This document shows positions 53,938-64,000 of a stretch of DNA of 64,000 bases, piece after piece. The stretch's first letter is position 1, and each line of letters starts with the position of its first letter. A program made the translations under genes and the position numbers. The notes beneath the pieces are model-generated. The model saw only the letters and a list, made by a program, of their open reading frames with translations, was not told where the DNA came from and ran no database searches. This DNA comes from Dictyophora rubrovolvata (taxonomy: Eukaryota > Basidiomycota > Agaricomycetes > Phallales > Phallaceae): NCBI GenBank assembly GCA_029959195.1, contig CP114127.1, positions 496,001-560,000 of the forward strand. The letters are read 5' to 3'.

Positions 53938-56533
53938 ATGAACGTGCCGAAAAAAGGTTGGTTCTAATTGTCATGTTCGTGATCATGTAGCCTAATTTAA
54001 TTGTACTTACAGGTGAAAACTATGAGCTACGTGCGGATCTCAACAGCGAACACCGCGACAAACGAAAAGATGCTATCAAACGTGTAATTGCCAACATGAC
54101 GGTGGGGAAGGACGTCAGCGGTCTCTTCCCAGATGTGCTGAAGAACATGCAAACAGACGATTTGGAGCAAAAGAAGCTCGTATATCTATACCTTATGAAC
54201 TACGCCAAGACACAACCGGAATTGGTCATTTTGGCTGTGAACACTTTTGTCAAGGTTTGGAGTGCCTATGGTTGCGTCTTGTCATACTATCGTCGGTTAA
54301 CCAGTGTTAATTATTTTAGGATTCAAACGATCCGAACCCTCTCGTTAGAGCGTTGGCTATACGGACTATGGGGTGCCTACGGGCTGAGAAGATCATAGAT
54401 TATTTATGTGACCCTCTACAGCGGTGCTTGCAAGACGAAAATCCATATGTTCGAAAAACGGCCGCTCTCTGCGTTGCAAAGCTATACGATCTAAAGCCTG
54501 AGCTAGCTATTGATAACAATTTCATTACCCAGTTACAAGAACTGATATCGGACAACAATCCCATGGTTTGTTTCGTTTCACCTATTTTTACGCCGTGTCG
54601 CTGATCCCGAAAGGCAGGTTGTTGCAAATGCCGTTTTGGCTTTGACAGACATCCATAATGCCGCCGCTGCTTCATCTACCGCGCCAGAACAAGAAATATT
54701 CCCTCTTAATTCACAAATATTAGGCAAGCTCCTCATCGCCCTCAACGAGTGTTCAGAATGGGGGCGTGTTGCTATTCTCACCGCTTTGGCGCGGTATCAC
54801 CCAGTCGATGAAAGGGAAAGCGAGCATATTTGCGAACGTGTCGTTCCTCAGTTTCAGCATGTTAATGGAAGCGTTGTACTTGCTGCGGTGAAGGTGCGTC
54901 ATCACTTCCTTAATCAACGCACCCACTTATTCATGTTTGACCAGGTTATTATGATCCACATGCGCAATGTACGACGAGAAGACCTAACGAAACAATTGAT
55001 TCGCAAAATGGCACCACCGCTGGTTACCTTGTTGTCGTCGCCACCGGAAGTCCAATGGGTCGCGCTTCGGAACATCAATCTCCTTTTGCAGAAAAGGGGA
55101 GATATCTTACAAAATGAAATGAGGGTCTTTTTCTGCAAGTACAACGATCCTCTGTACGTCAAGGTTGAAAAGCTTGACATCATGATACGCCTGGCGGGAG
55201 AGGGCAATGTCGACGCGTTGCTTAGTGAATTGAAGGAATACGCCTCGGAGGTAGACGTGGATTTTGTCCGGCGAAGCATCAAGGCTCTTGGGCAATGCGC
55301 TATCAAGATTGAGTCGTCCGCTGAACGATGTGTCAATGTGCTGTTGGAGCTTATTGCGACGAAGGTGACCTACGTTGTCCAGGAAGCTATTGTTGTGATG
55401 AAGGTTAGCTATCTCGATACACCCTACTAGTTGTCATTTTCAACGTTTCAATTAGGACATCTTCCGTAAATATCCCGCCACTTATGAAGGTGTTATCCCG
55501 ACTCTTTGTGCGAATCTCGAGGAACTGGACGAGCCTGAGGCGAAGGCTTCCTTGATATGGATTATCGGAGAATACGCCGAAAAAATTGATAACGCTGATG
55601 AATTACTAGGGACGTTTGTTGATACATTTGCTGAAGAAGCTTATGCAGTAAGTCACGGTTTTGAATAATCTCATCGCGCCAACATAATATCAATATATCT
55701 AGGTGCAATTACAAACGTTGACTGCGGTTGTCAAATTCTTCTTGAAAAAACCTGACAATGCTCAAGGTGTTGTCCAAAGAGTTCTTAATACTGCGACCAG
55801 AGACTGTGACTTACCTGATGTCCGGGATCGTGCCTACATCTATTGGAGATTATTGTCAACAGACCCTACGGCTGCTAAAGTCCGTTGTGCTTTTACTCTT
55901 GTTTCGCTGTCAATGTCCTGACTCTGTTGCTGCAGGCTGTTGTCCTTGCCCACCGACCTCCTATCTCGTTACCCCGAACAACCGTTTCACCTGCCCTGCT
56001 AGAAGAACTTCTAGGAGAGATATCCACGTTAGCCAGCGTTTATCATAAACCCGCTGAAACATTCATCGGGCAAGGTAAATATGGTGCCGATTCTGTCCAA
56101 CGATCTGCCGCAGTGTATGTTTTTCCTTTTCTTTCATTCTATTTCTTTCTGAGATTTACATCGCTTCCGTGAAAGACTTGATGATGAGGCTACCTCGAGA
56201 CGGAAAGCTTTGCAAAACATTGTTGCCGGTCAGCAAGCAGAGAACCTCCTGGACTTCGGTGATGATGATGAAAAAGATGGACAACTATCCGGTCTTGCTG
56301 CCACAACCATAACAACCACCCCTTCCGCTGCGGCGTCTATTATTCAAAATTCTAGCAACCCATTGGACGACCTGGTTTCTATCTTTGGTGGTACCAATCT
56401 GGCGTCATCACCACCGCTGCCTCCTCAATCTCAACCCATCAATTTAGGTTTTTCAAGCTTGTCTCCTACATCTGGGCCTTCTCCTACTCCGGCTGCTTTG
56501 TCTACCCAAGATGACTTGTTAGGTTTATTTTAA
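53938..56533 (+). CDS. APL2: AP-1 complex subunit beta (beta-adaptin)
   Basis: Large subunit of the clathrin adaptor at the trans-Golgi and endosomes. Nine exons (53938-53956, 54013-54254, 54320-54565, 54618-54893, 54945-55403, 55456-55647, 55703-55879, 55936-56114, 56176-56533) total 2148 nt, 715 aa, all in phase. The start is [17 protein letters not shown] after a tiny 19-nt first exon. The HEAT-repeat trunk includes [60 protein letters not shown] and [21 protein letters not shown] linker with [10 protein letters not shown] and Pro/Ser-rich sequence ends DDLLGLF. That end carries clathrin-box-like residues. The appendage (ear) domain is missing, as usual for fungal AP-1 beta. Confidence 0.95.
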
Positions 56534-56675
56534 TTTAATTTTCTTGTGGGACTAGTACTGTAGGAAATAGAACGAGCTTGAATCTGACATTCGTGACGGG
56601 CGCTAACGCGCTGCGCCTGAATTTGACGCCATCCCTTGTATCTTTTGCGCTAGTCTGTGCGACAGCAAGACTCTT

Positions 56676-58275
56676 ATGTTAAGAGTAGATGAGGAGCCAG
56701 AAATCCTACTGGGGGAGCCTTCGGAAATTCTCATATTGACCAACCATTCCTACGACCAATTTCTCAAAGACTGTTTAGAACCCAACCGGCCGTGCTTAAT
56801 TTCACCCGAACTGGTTGCTTCTTGGAATGCGTTTTCTCTCTGGGTCAAGAAGAACGAAAACAATGAAACTGAAGAGATCAATTGGCCTTATATGAAAGAA
56901 ACTTATGGAGATCAGATAGTCACCGTGGCACAATGTCTTTCGCGAGATTTCAGTGACCAGGAACGAACACAGCGACCGTTAGCAGAAGTTATCGATCTAT
57001 GGATGGCGGGCGAAGGGGAGGGACTATACGTAAAAGATTGGCATCTTGCCAAGGATTTACATCGAAAAGGGCTTCCTTCTTTTTACGAGACTCCAGATAT
57101 CTTTCGTGATGACTGGATGAATGCTTTTTGGGAGAGTGAAGGAAAGGATGATTTTCGATTCGTGGTATGCTGAAAAGATTACTTTTCACTTCCAGAAGTT
57201 GGTAATTTTGGTTTAGTATATGGGCGTAGCGAAAACTTTCACTCCTTTACATCGCGATGTTTGTATGTTGCCCGATATCTCTTTATCCAACTCTACATGA
57301 CACGTCACCGGTCACCGAACGGTTAGATACCTCTTACTCCTGGTCAACCAATGTCTTCGGTGTTAAGACATGGCATCTTTTCCCACCTAGCGTATCCCAA
57401 CATCTTCGTCGATTTCCTGATCGTACTACTAGTGAACTCGTCTTCGATATCCGAAACGTTGATGCTAGTATCTTCAAGGAATTCCACCAGGCTCGAGCCA
57501 AAATGATCACAGTTAAGCAACCTCCGGGGTGGACTATCTTCGTGTAAGTATTCAACAGGTTGTTTTAGACAGTTTTTACTAATCTGTGTAGTCCCAGTGG
57601 CTGGTATCACCAAGGTATCCTTAACCATCCGACCTATTCCGTTTGCAGAAGTTGAAGTTATATACAGTGGAAAATGACACAGACGCGCTCAGTATCAATC
57701 ATAATTGGTAGGATTTTGTTTTTTAAAACTGTGTAAGACCGGTTGCTCAACGTATGTACCAGGTGTAACATCAATAACCTGCCTTCTGTTTATCGGTCTC
57801 TTCTAACCGCCACGCGTGATGTTATGGATGCTCTTTCGAACGTCGAGGAATTATTACGTGACACAATAGCTGCTGACAATTGGCAAAAGCAGTGGATGGA
57901 GGTTGTTCAAGAGCTTCTACAGAAGGACTCGGGATGGGAGTAAGACGACTCGGTCTTCTTCTGTTTTAACAGCCTAAAATACGTTCATAGTTGGTTCACA
58001 TTCTGGAATATGATCGCCTTCAATATCAAGCAATTGGAAAACCCTTTGAATGTGGTTTGTTTTCTTTCTGTTATGCTCGTATGGTGTTGATGACCCTGGA
58101 TCAGAACCCAAACTCGGCGTGGACTCCGGCTCGTTCACATCTTCAACCTGATCCAGACAAGATTCGATCCGTCGTGCGATCATTATTGGCCGATTTTCGT
58201 ACCAACCATTATAATCTGATTAAACATACGGATAACTTACCTTCGGTATTGGACAAGCTCTCGTTTCTGTCCTAA
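56676..58275 (+). CDS. JmjC-domain oxygenase, JMJD4-like
   Basis: Eight exons (56676-57164, 57217-57262, 57327-57543, 57592-57614, 57668-57707, 57763-57939, 57991-58054, 58105-58275) sum to 1227 nt, 408 aa. The N-terminal part has PCLISPELVASWNAFSLW. The JmjC core holds VAKTFTPLHRDVYTSYSWS, where HRD supplies the Fe(II) ligands His and Asp. GVKTWHLFPP follows, then GWTIFVPSGWYHQVEN with the distal His, and SINHNW. The length and the W-x-LFPP / PSGWYHQV pattern match JMJD4, which in animals hydroxylates a lysine of the release factor eRF1. The same substrate here is inference. It lies 142 bp downstream of the beta-adaptin gene and on the same strand as transaldolase. Confidence 0.88.
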
Positions 58276-58474
58276 GAATGCTCTATTACTAGTACGAACC
58301 TAATGGATTTTACAATTGTATTTCCTTCAGAAATACGGTTTCCGTCATCTTTAGTCGAAACACGAAAAGGAGGTGCTACATTGCTAACTGGAAGAGCCGA
58401 ACTATTTCGAAAAAGAAGCGAGATGTCACAAACCACGAGGCTTCCGTCCGACCCTTGTCTTTCGTTCAACACTC

Positions 58475-59800
58475 ATGTCAACAGCAACAGTATCGCAACT
58501 GGATTTTATTCGGCGTCATACCTCCGTCAGTTGTGATTCGTTTGATATCAACGGTTATAGCTAGTTCATTTTTGTGCCTTTCAATTGAGAACTGAACCCA
58601 CTTCAGTTGTCAAGGAATTCGGACCTTTTGTCAATTGTACCTCTAATCAAGCTATAATTCATGGCGAATTGACCAAGGTAATTTTAATTGTTTACTGATT
58701 CGAGGCTCCGGCTTAGCCATATGTTTAGGAATCCAACAAAATCATCGTTGTTGAGGCTGCTAGACTCGCAGACAAGTACGATCCCGATGATAATAAATGC
58801 GCCAAATACGGAGTCAGAGCAGCGGTAATTTTTCCAAATATTGCCATTTCATCAGCTCATTCAAACCTCCACAGATGGTTATTCTCGCCCTTCGGATATT
58901 ACCTTACCTTTCCGGAAGGTGTGCAAGCACAATTATAAAATCACCTATCCTTTTTTTAAAGGAAAAACTTTACGTAGTGTTCTTTTACAGAGCTCTATGC
59001 ACGCTGCATACTCTAGGGACCAGACTGTAGAAGATGTTCTAGAAATAATCCGCCTCTTTAAACAACTTTCACCGGACACACCCCTTGAGCGCATTTGCAT
59101 CAAGATCCCAGCTACATACGAAGGTTTAGAAGCTTGCCACATTTTGAATGAGATGGGTATAGGAACACTCGCTACATGTGTGTTTTGTGTGGAACAAGGT
59201 ATTCTGGCATCCGAAGCTGGATGCCGTTTCTTATCACCTTATGTCAATGAACTGAAGGTTAGAATTTATCTCGCATGTCGGCAAAGGTCTTATCCTGATT
59301 GTTCTAGGTTCATTTTACACCCGGAATGATAGATGAACACAAGCTATTTCCTATGATTCGACAGATGTATGAATATTACGAGAGTCGTGAAATCAAGACG
59401 AAAATTATATTGGGGAGGTAAGCTGACTCGAAGAGAAAGCAAGAAAAGTACAGTTGTTCAGTTGTTTGTCAGCTTTGTTTCCTCCGAGGAGGTCTTGGAA
59501 GTGTCCGGTATACATGGAGTCACGCTTCCTCCCAAAATATTGAAGGAAATGTCGTCTATGACCCTTTCTTCTGAAACTACGCTCAGTTACCCTCAGAGCA
59601 TGCCCGGAACTGCGAAGACTCATGCACATGAGCCGCAGTTTCTAGGTAACGAGAAAGGTTTTAGAGAGGCTCTTTCTTCAAACAAAGAAGCAGCTCGAAA
59701 ATTGCAAGAAGCTATTGCATTCTTTCTTGATATTGAAAATCAATTGGAAGATATCATGAGGAACGCTTTACGGGAATTTCCACCATTGGCAAAGAAATGA
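58475..59800 (+). CDS. transaldolase family protein
   Basis: Transfers a three-carbon dihydroxyacetone unit in the pentose phosphate pathway. Seven exons (58475-58553, 58607-58677, 58729-58824, 58875-58918, 58978-59257, 59308-59417, 59473-59800) total 1008 nt, 335 aa, a normal transaldolase length. Start MSTATVSQLDFIRRH. Typical features are FGPFVNCTSNQAIIHGELTK, ADKYDPDD, SMHAAYSRDQTVEDVLEII, and RICIKIPATYEG, whose lysine is the expected Schiff-base residue. GIGTLATCVFCVEQGILASE and CRFLSPYVNE form the barrel end. The sequence is diverged from classical TAL1 (CTSNQA for ATTNPS), placing it in a divergent fungal subgroup. It could act on another small sugar phosphate. Confidence 0.88.
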
Positions 59801-60450
59801 AATTCAGGTGGCAATTCGTTACAGTGAAGGTACGCCAAACAACGGCCTTGTAGAATTTTGCATAGGGTATAAAGATACATGCGGAATATAATAGAGCAGG
59901 AAAAATTATGTATGATGAGAGTCGAAAGTTATGGGTGAGATTGAAACTTCGAGAGAACACAAGATAGCCATGTGATTAGCAAAGCAAAAACATGAAAGCA
60001 ATTGTGGTGCATCAATAGCGTTGGACGAACCCGAAAATCTAGTAGTGTTTCTGAGGTGGAGGTAGACATCGGGAGATTGGATAAATTGGACCAGTTAAAG
60101 ATGCCTTTCACAGTTCTATCGATCATTGATGACTTGCAAGTCCCAATTATCCATTAGACGATGAAACTGTTGAAATATACGGGGCATGTAGTGTATGATA
60201 GAGGAAATAGCATGGATTTGGCATAGACGCAGACACAAACACAGACACTTATGGGGGGCACATGATGGTGGAGGACAACTGCTCAAGTCTATTATGTAAT
60301 ATCTAGAGTACAATTAAATATAATGTACCATCCAACTGGTTAAGCTGAGGTATTTTCCGTATCCAAAAGCACCTATCTCCTATCTCAGATCTGTTGGTAA
60401 TTCAAAATCCGTTAGCTTCAGTGCTTCAAGTAGGAAGTGATATAACCAAC
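59801..60450. other. convergent intergenic region
   Basis: 3' regions of transaldolase (+) and the F-box gene (-). No coding frame or RNA gene could be supported. Confidence 0.45.
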
Positions 60451-62039
60451 TCATTGACCATATCTATAAATGCCGTCCCAAGAGGAAAACTTACATTCGT
60501 CCGGGTAATCCTCTACGTGTTCATATCTCATCACCTTGGCAGTATCATCCCGCTCCAAACGGAAAACTCTGAGGCCGTCCTTTTCTTCCTTTTCGAGTCT
60601 GGCTCTGGTGTACAGAAGCCTGGGGAAGTCATATAAAACTTTGAAAAGGAGATGTCTATCTACGAATATGTTATCAAAAGGTCCTATAAGAACACGTAGA
60701 TTCTTGAAACCAGCGAAATGGGAGACATGCTTCATAACCTGATGCGATGCATTAATACGACTCTCAAACGTGACAACTGAGCGGGCTGTGGGTACATACC
60801 TCGTCCGGGATCCACGGCTCTAACCCGGCGTCAGATTCAGGATCAAAACTGTAAAAAACAGGTTCGAAAATTATCCAGAGCTTTTGGATATTGGGGGCCA
60901 TAACAACGAGATTTTGAATCGACTCCTCGAGGTGGGCATTCAAATACGCACAAGTTTTTAGATTAGATAGGATAGCTCCACGTTTCGTCAGGTACGAGTA
61001 CAAGTCATCATTCATTTCCAAATGGGTGAGGCGTGCAGCGATATTAGTCGTAATGGTATGTAGATGCAACTTTAGGTTGATGCAGAAAGATTTGAGATTC
61101 GGGAGGAAATCATCGGATTCAATGGCCCAACCAGGAAGCAGAATGTTGTAAGTCGATAAAGTAATGAGTTTTGAATGACGGTGAAGAAATGTCCGCAAAC
61201 CGGGTAGGTAGTCTTCCCCCACGGTATGACAGCTCATGTGGTTATGGAACTTGAGGTGTTGAAGATTCGGCCAGTACCCTGAAAAGAAGGCACTAGGGAG
61301 TCCCAAAACTACATTCATGTAGGTTAGGTTAGGCGCGTTCAAAAGCATTTGCAAAAAGATGCCGCCATCATATTGATTCCTGCTGTTGATCATATATTTT
61401 CGAAGTGAGGGCAGGTAACCATAAAATAACTGAATCACAAGATCAATAAAGACATTTGCTCTTTAACAATGGATATCAGCTTACCGAGAACCTTGTCGGG
61501 TCTTTCGAGACTTTGCCTTTTTCAGAGTGTTGCTGAACGGCCGTACGGTTTGAAAATCCAAAGCGCACTTCTAACTCTTCTAAATCACAACCCGCCTTTC
61601 CGATTGCCTCGGAAATGAGGCAAAAAATCTTGTCGTTTCGACTCGTTGTTTTGAATTTGAGGACTTTCAGGCTGACCATTTTAGAAAGGGCTTGAATGAA
61701 GGTATCAGAAATACCATTTAGAATATCGTCGTCTCCGCTGAAAAACGGTGGCTGCGTTCTGGATTCAATTCTGCACATTCGTGGAATTTCTGTCCAGCCA
61801 TGATATATCAGGATGTTTAAATATCTGATACGAGAGCAGGCGAAGGGAGTGTCCAAGAGATGTTTCCAAACATAATCAGATGACTTTGTGCAAGAAATGG
61901 AAATGCGACGATAGTCAATGTGTCGAGGAACGATGGCGGCATGTAGGGCGCGAGTTGTTAACGCAAAAGACAATAGATCCTTGGGATGGTCGATAAATTC
62001 GATGATGTGGAGAAGGACGTCCATAGGTATTGTGGTCAT
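60451..62039 (-). CDS. F-box domain protein
   Basis: Three exons (62039-61485, 61429-60800, 60738-60451) make 1473 nt, 490 aa, in phase. The N-terminus MTTIPMDVLLHIIEFIDHPK and DLLSFALTTRALHAAIVPRH is an F-box, which binds Skp1 in SCF ubiquitin ligases. The rest contains irregular leucine-rich stretches (LKVLKFKTT, LTYMNVVLGLP, NLQHLKFHNHMSC, LKSFCINLKLHLHTI, NLRVLIGPFDN), as in the large set of mushroom F-box/LRR-like proteins. The target is unknown. It is divergent from the GMC oxidoreductase with 226 bp between starts. Confidence 0.85.
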
Positions 62040-62265
62040 TCTCTACGAGCGCTGTGAGAAGAGTAGCCGTCAAAGAGCGATCCTCGATGTGAACTGGGAT
62101 ATTGTCAGTAGTTCAATATGTTTGTTTGTAGATATTTGACGTTGCTAGAGGCGTCTGGAGACGCCAGAATTCTCGTGATCTCAGCTGAAATAGCTTGTCG
62201 CCGAAGTGCCGGATCAGGCTCGGCCATTCCGCACAGAACGTGACATTGTGTTCTGCTTCCTGCTG
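62040..62265. promoter_or_regulatory. divergent promoter region, F-box gene and GMC oxidoreductase
   Basis: 226 bp between two opposing start codons. A 12-bp near-repeat GGCGTCTGGAGACGCC-like inverted element (CGTCTGGAGACG, about 62152-62163) lies in the middle. No TATA box is visible. Confidence 0.4.
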
Positions 62266-64000
62266 ATGGGTCTATATCCTTCTTACGCTGCATGTTCGAT
62301 TGATGATATAGCGACGCCTTTATCTTCGTCGGAATCCAATGTCAAAGAATATGATTACATTATCATAGGCGGTATGTCTTTCTTTAATCCCCAGCTCCGA
62401 ATCCTCAGGCTCTTATGTTTTCTATTCAGGTGGAACAGCGGGGTGCGTGCTTGCCAACCGCCTCAGCGAAAATCCGAACATATCCGTCTTACTGCTCGAG
62501 CGTGGTCCCGTTTTGAACACTTGGACATCCCGTGTGCCTTTGCTTTCCATGAACGTGCATTCTGCCGGTTACCCAATCTACAGATGGCCTAGTGCTCCAA
62601 TCAAAGGCGCAATCAACGGTTCCACGGATTTAGTTAGTGGGAAAGTATTGGGTGGAACCTCTAAAGTAAATGGGTTTACCTATTCTAGGCCATTTCCAGG
62701 TGAACTGGACCGATGGTCTCGCAACGGTCGCAAAGGCTGGTCTTACGAAGATGTTGAGCCTCTTTTTATTCGATCCGAGACGTCTCTGACTCACCAAACT
62801 TCGTCGCATCGAGGCACCACAGGTAAATCACAATGGATTCAATGTTCAGGTATTCTTCTTTTTATCCATTTGTAGGACCCTGGCAAAACCAAGCTTCCGA
62901 GATCTTCCTAAAAAGTGTCGATAGGTTCGTGATAAACATGCTCATGAAAATGTTTTCCCTATGGATGATCATCATAGGATGGTAAAAGCCGCAGAAACTC
63001 TCGGTTTCCCATTCATTAAAGAAGCGAATCGGCCAGAAGGTCCAGTAGTTGGGACAATTTTAACGGAACGCACCATCGATGCGAAAGGTTACCGCACCTC
63101 AGCGTCAGATGCATTCTTACCCCAGTCCCTCGTTTCAGAAAGGAAAGCTCGTCTCAAAATCTGTCCCAACGTACTTGTGACAAAAATTAAATTCGAAAAA
63201 GACGACCCTGACAACTCTGGCGACTGTAATATTCGAGCACGGGGTGTTTTTATTGAGCAAGACTCAGCCTTGGAAGCCGCTCGACCAACATCTTATTATA
63301 TCGTCGCTCGCAAAGAGGTTATTCTCTGTGCAGGAGCCATTGCGTCACCCCATTTGCTTATGCTAAGGTTTGAAAATTCTCTCAAAACTCATTGATGTGA
63401 ACTCAATTCTTTTATAGCGGCATAGGGCCGCAGTCTCACCTAGAATCAGTGGGTGTTTCAGTCGTTCAAGACATGCCCGGTGTCGGAATGCATTTGGTAT
63501 GTTTTTACACCCTTCTCACGATTTGGTTTTTCACAATTACAATAGCAAGATCACACTGGAGCAGCAATGATTTTCCGTGTCCCTCTCAAAGACACTTTAC
63601 ACGTGATTGAACAAAACCCGTTGTACGCCTTGGGTTCCTTCCTCCAATATCTCTTCTTCAAACGGGGTCTTTTCACTGCTCCTCTAATCGACGTCACAAT
63701 CTACACACGATCGTCTCTGATAGACGACAACATGAGAGTTAAAATCCACAACCCTTCCGAAACCGACGCTCGCAACCCGGACAACATTCCCGACATCGAA
63801 ATCATGCCTACGCCTTATAACGCCAGCCTCACTACCAAACATCCCCTCAAAGGCAAAGGCCTGTTCTCTCTCCTTTCCGCAGTTCTACAACCCAAATCCA
63901 CCGGAACAGTTCGTTTAACATCCAAAGATCCAAGGATCCGACCTATTTGCGAACTAGGCTTATTCAAAGATCCCGAAGACGCTGTCGTTTTGCGTAAAGG
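62266..64000 (+). CDS. GMC family FAD oxidoreductase, 3' end outside the window
   Basis: Exons 62266-62371, 62430-62822, 62876-62924, 62978-63367, 63418-63496 and 63546 to the window end give about 490 residues so far, all in phase. The FAD-binding fold is seen as YDYIIIGGGTAGCVLANRLS and VLLLERG. GMC signature 1 is GKVLGGTSKVNGFTYSR. Signature 2 is GAIASPHLLMLSGIGP, formed across an intron, followed by VVQDMPGVGMHLQDH. The catalytic His/Asn pair lies beyond the window. No N-terminal secretion signal is obvious after MGLYPSYAACSIDD, unlike secreted aryl-alcohol oxidases, so it may be an intracellular alcohol or choline-type dehydrogenase. Substrate cannot be assigned. Confidence 0.9.

Noticed and set aside
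1-64000. CRISPR arrays, bacterial operons, tRNA or rRNA genes
   Set aside because: Spliceosomal introns throughout rule out a prokaryote; no regular spaced repeats and no cloverleaf-type sequence were found by eye, though a tRNA scan could not be run.

Overview
The window looks like nuclear DNA of a mushroom-forming basidiomycete (Agaricomycetes). Genes are cut by many GT-AG introns of about 45-65 nt. It carries protein families typical of this class: two DUF6535 membrane proteins, a DUF6534 remnant and FunK1-type kinase fragments. It also has a fungal Ty1/copia relic and numerous small inverted-repeat elements. Exon coordinates below were derived by hand from splice signals and reading phase; lengths are given where all phases agree.

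Layout. 1-6.4 kb: a conserved 378-aa protein (-), a decayed copy of the TMA64/eIF2D translation factor (+), and a SUR7/PalI four-TM protein (+). 6.9-16.8 kb is gene-poor: two long palindromes and a dispersed non-coding repeat family, a third palindrome at 13.2-13.8 kb, a DUF6534 remnant and a small two-exon gene. 17.7-27.3 kb: two related DUF6535 genes on the minus strand, the upstream one frameshifted. 27.3-31.5 kb: no convincing gene, one more copy of the dispersed repeat. 31.5-42.5 kb is an insertion hotspot. It holds fragments of FunK1-like kinase genes, one of them in an inverted duplication. It also holds a composite MITE, an LTR-type compound element with a 5-bp target duplication, a broken 5'-truncated Ty1/copia element, a second MITE copy and a Mutator-like non-autonomous element with a 9-bp target duplication.

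43.9-64 kb is gene-dense housekeeping sequence. In order: a 234-aa protein with a zinc-finger-like motif (-), phosphatidylserine decarboxylase (+), a mitochondrial tricarboxylate carrier (-), uroporphyrinogen-III synthase HEM4 (-), a second tricarboxylate carrier (+), and a kinase-like relic. These are followed by RTT106-type histone chaperone, AP-1 beta adaptin, a JMJD4-like JmjC oxygenase and transaldolase (all +), an F-box protein (-) and a GMC oxidoreductase (+) that runs off the window.

Metabolic links are loose but visible. Two paralogous citrate carriers flank the haem-synthesis gene HEM4, and HEM4 and the second carrier start only 79 bp apart on opposite strands. I found no clear new multi-gene defence or biosynthetic system. 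The most unusual content is the nested and inverted structures between 31 and 43 kb, the large palindromes around 7, 10.8 and 13.5 kb, and the carrier-HEM4-carrier block.
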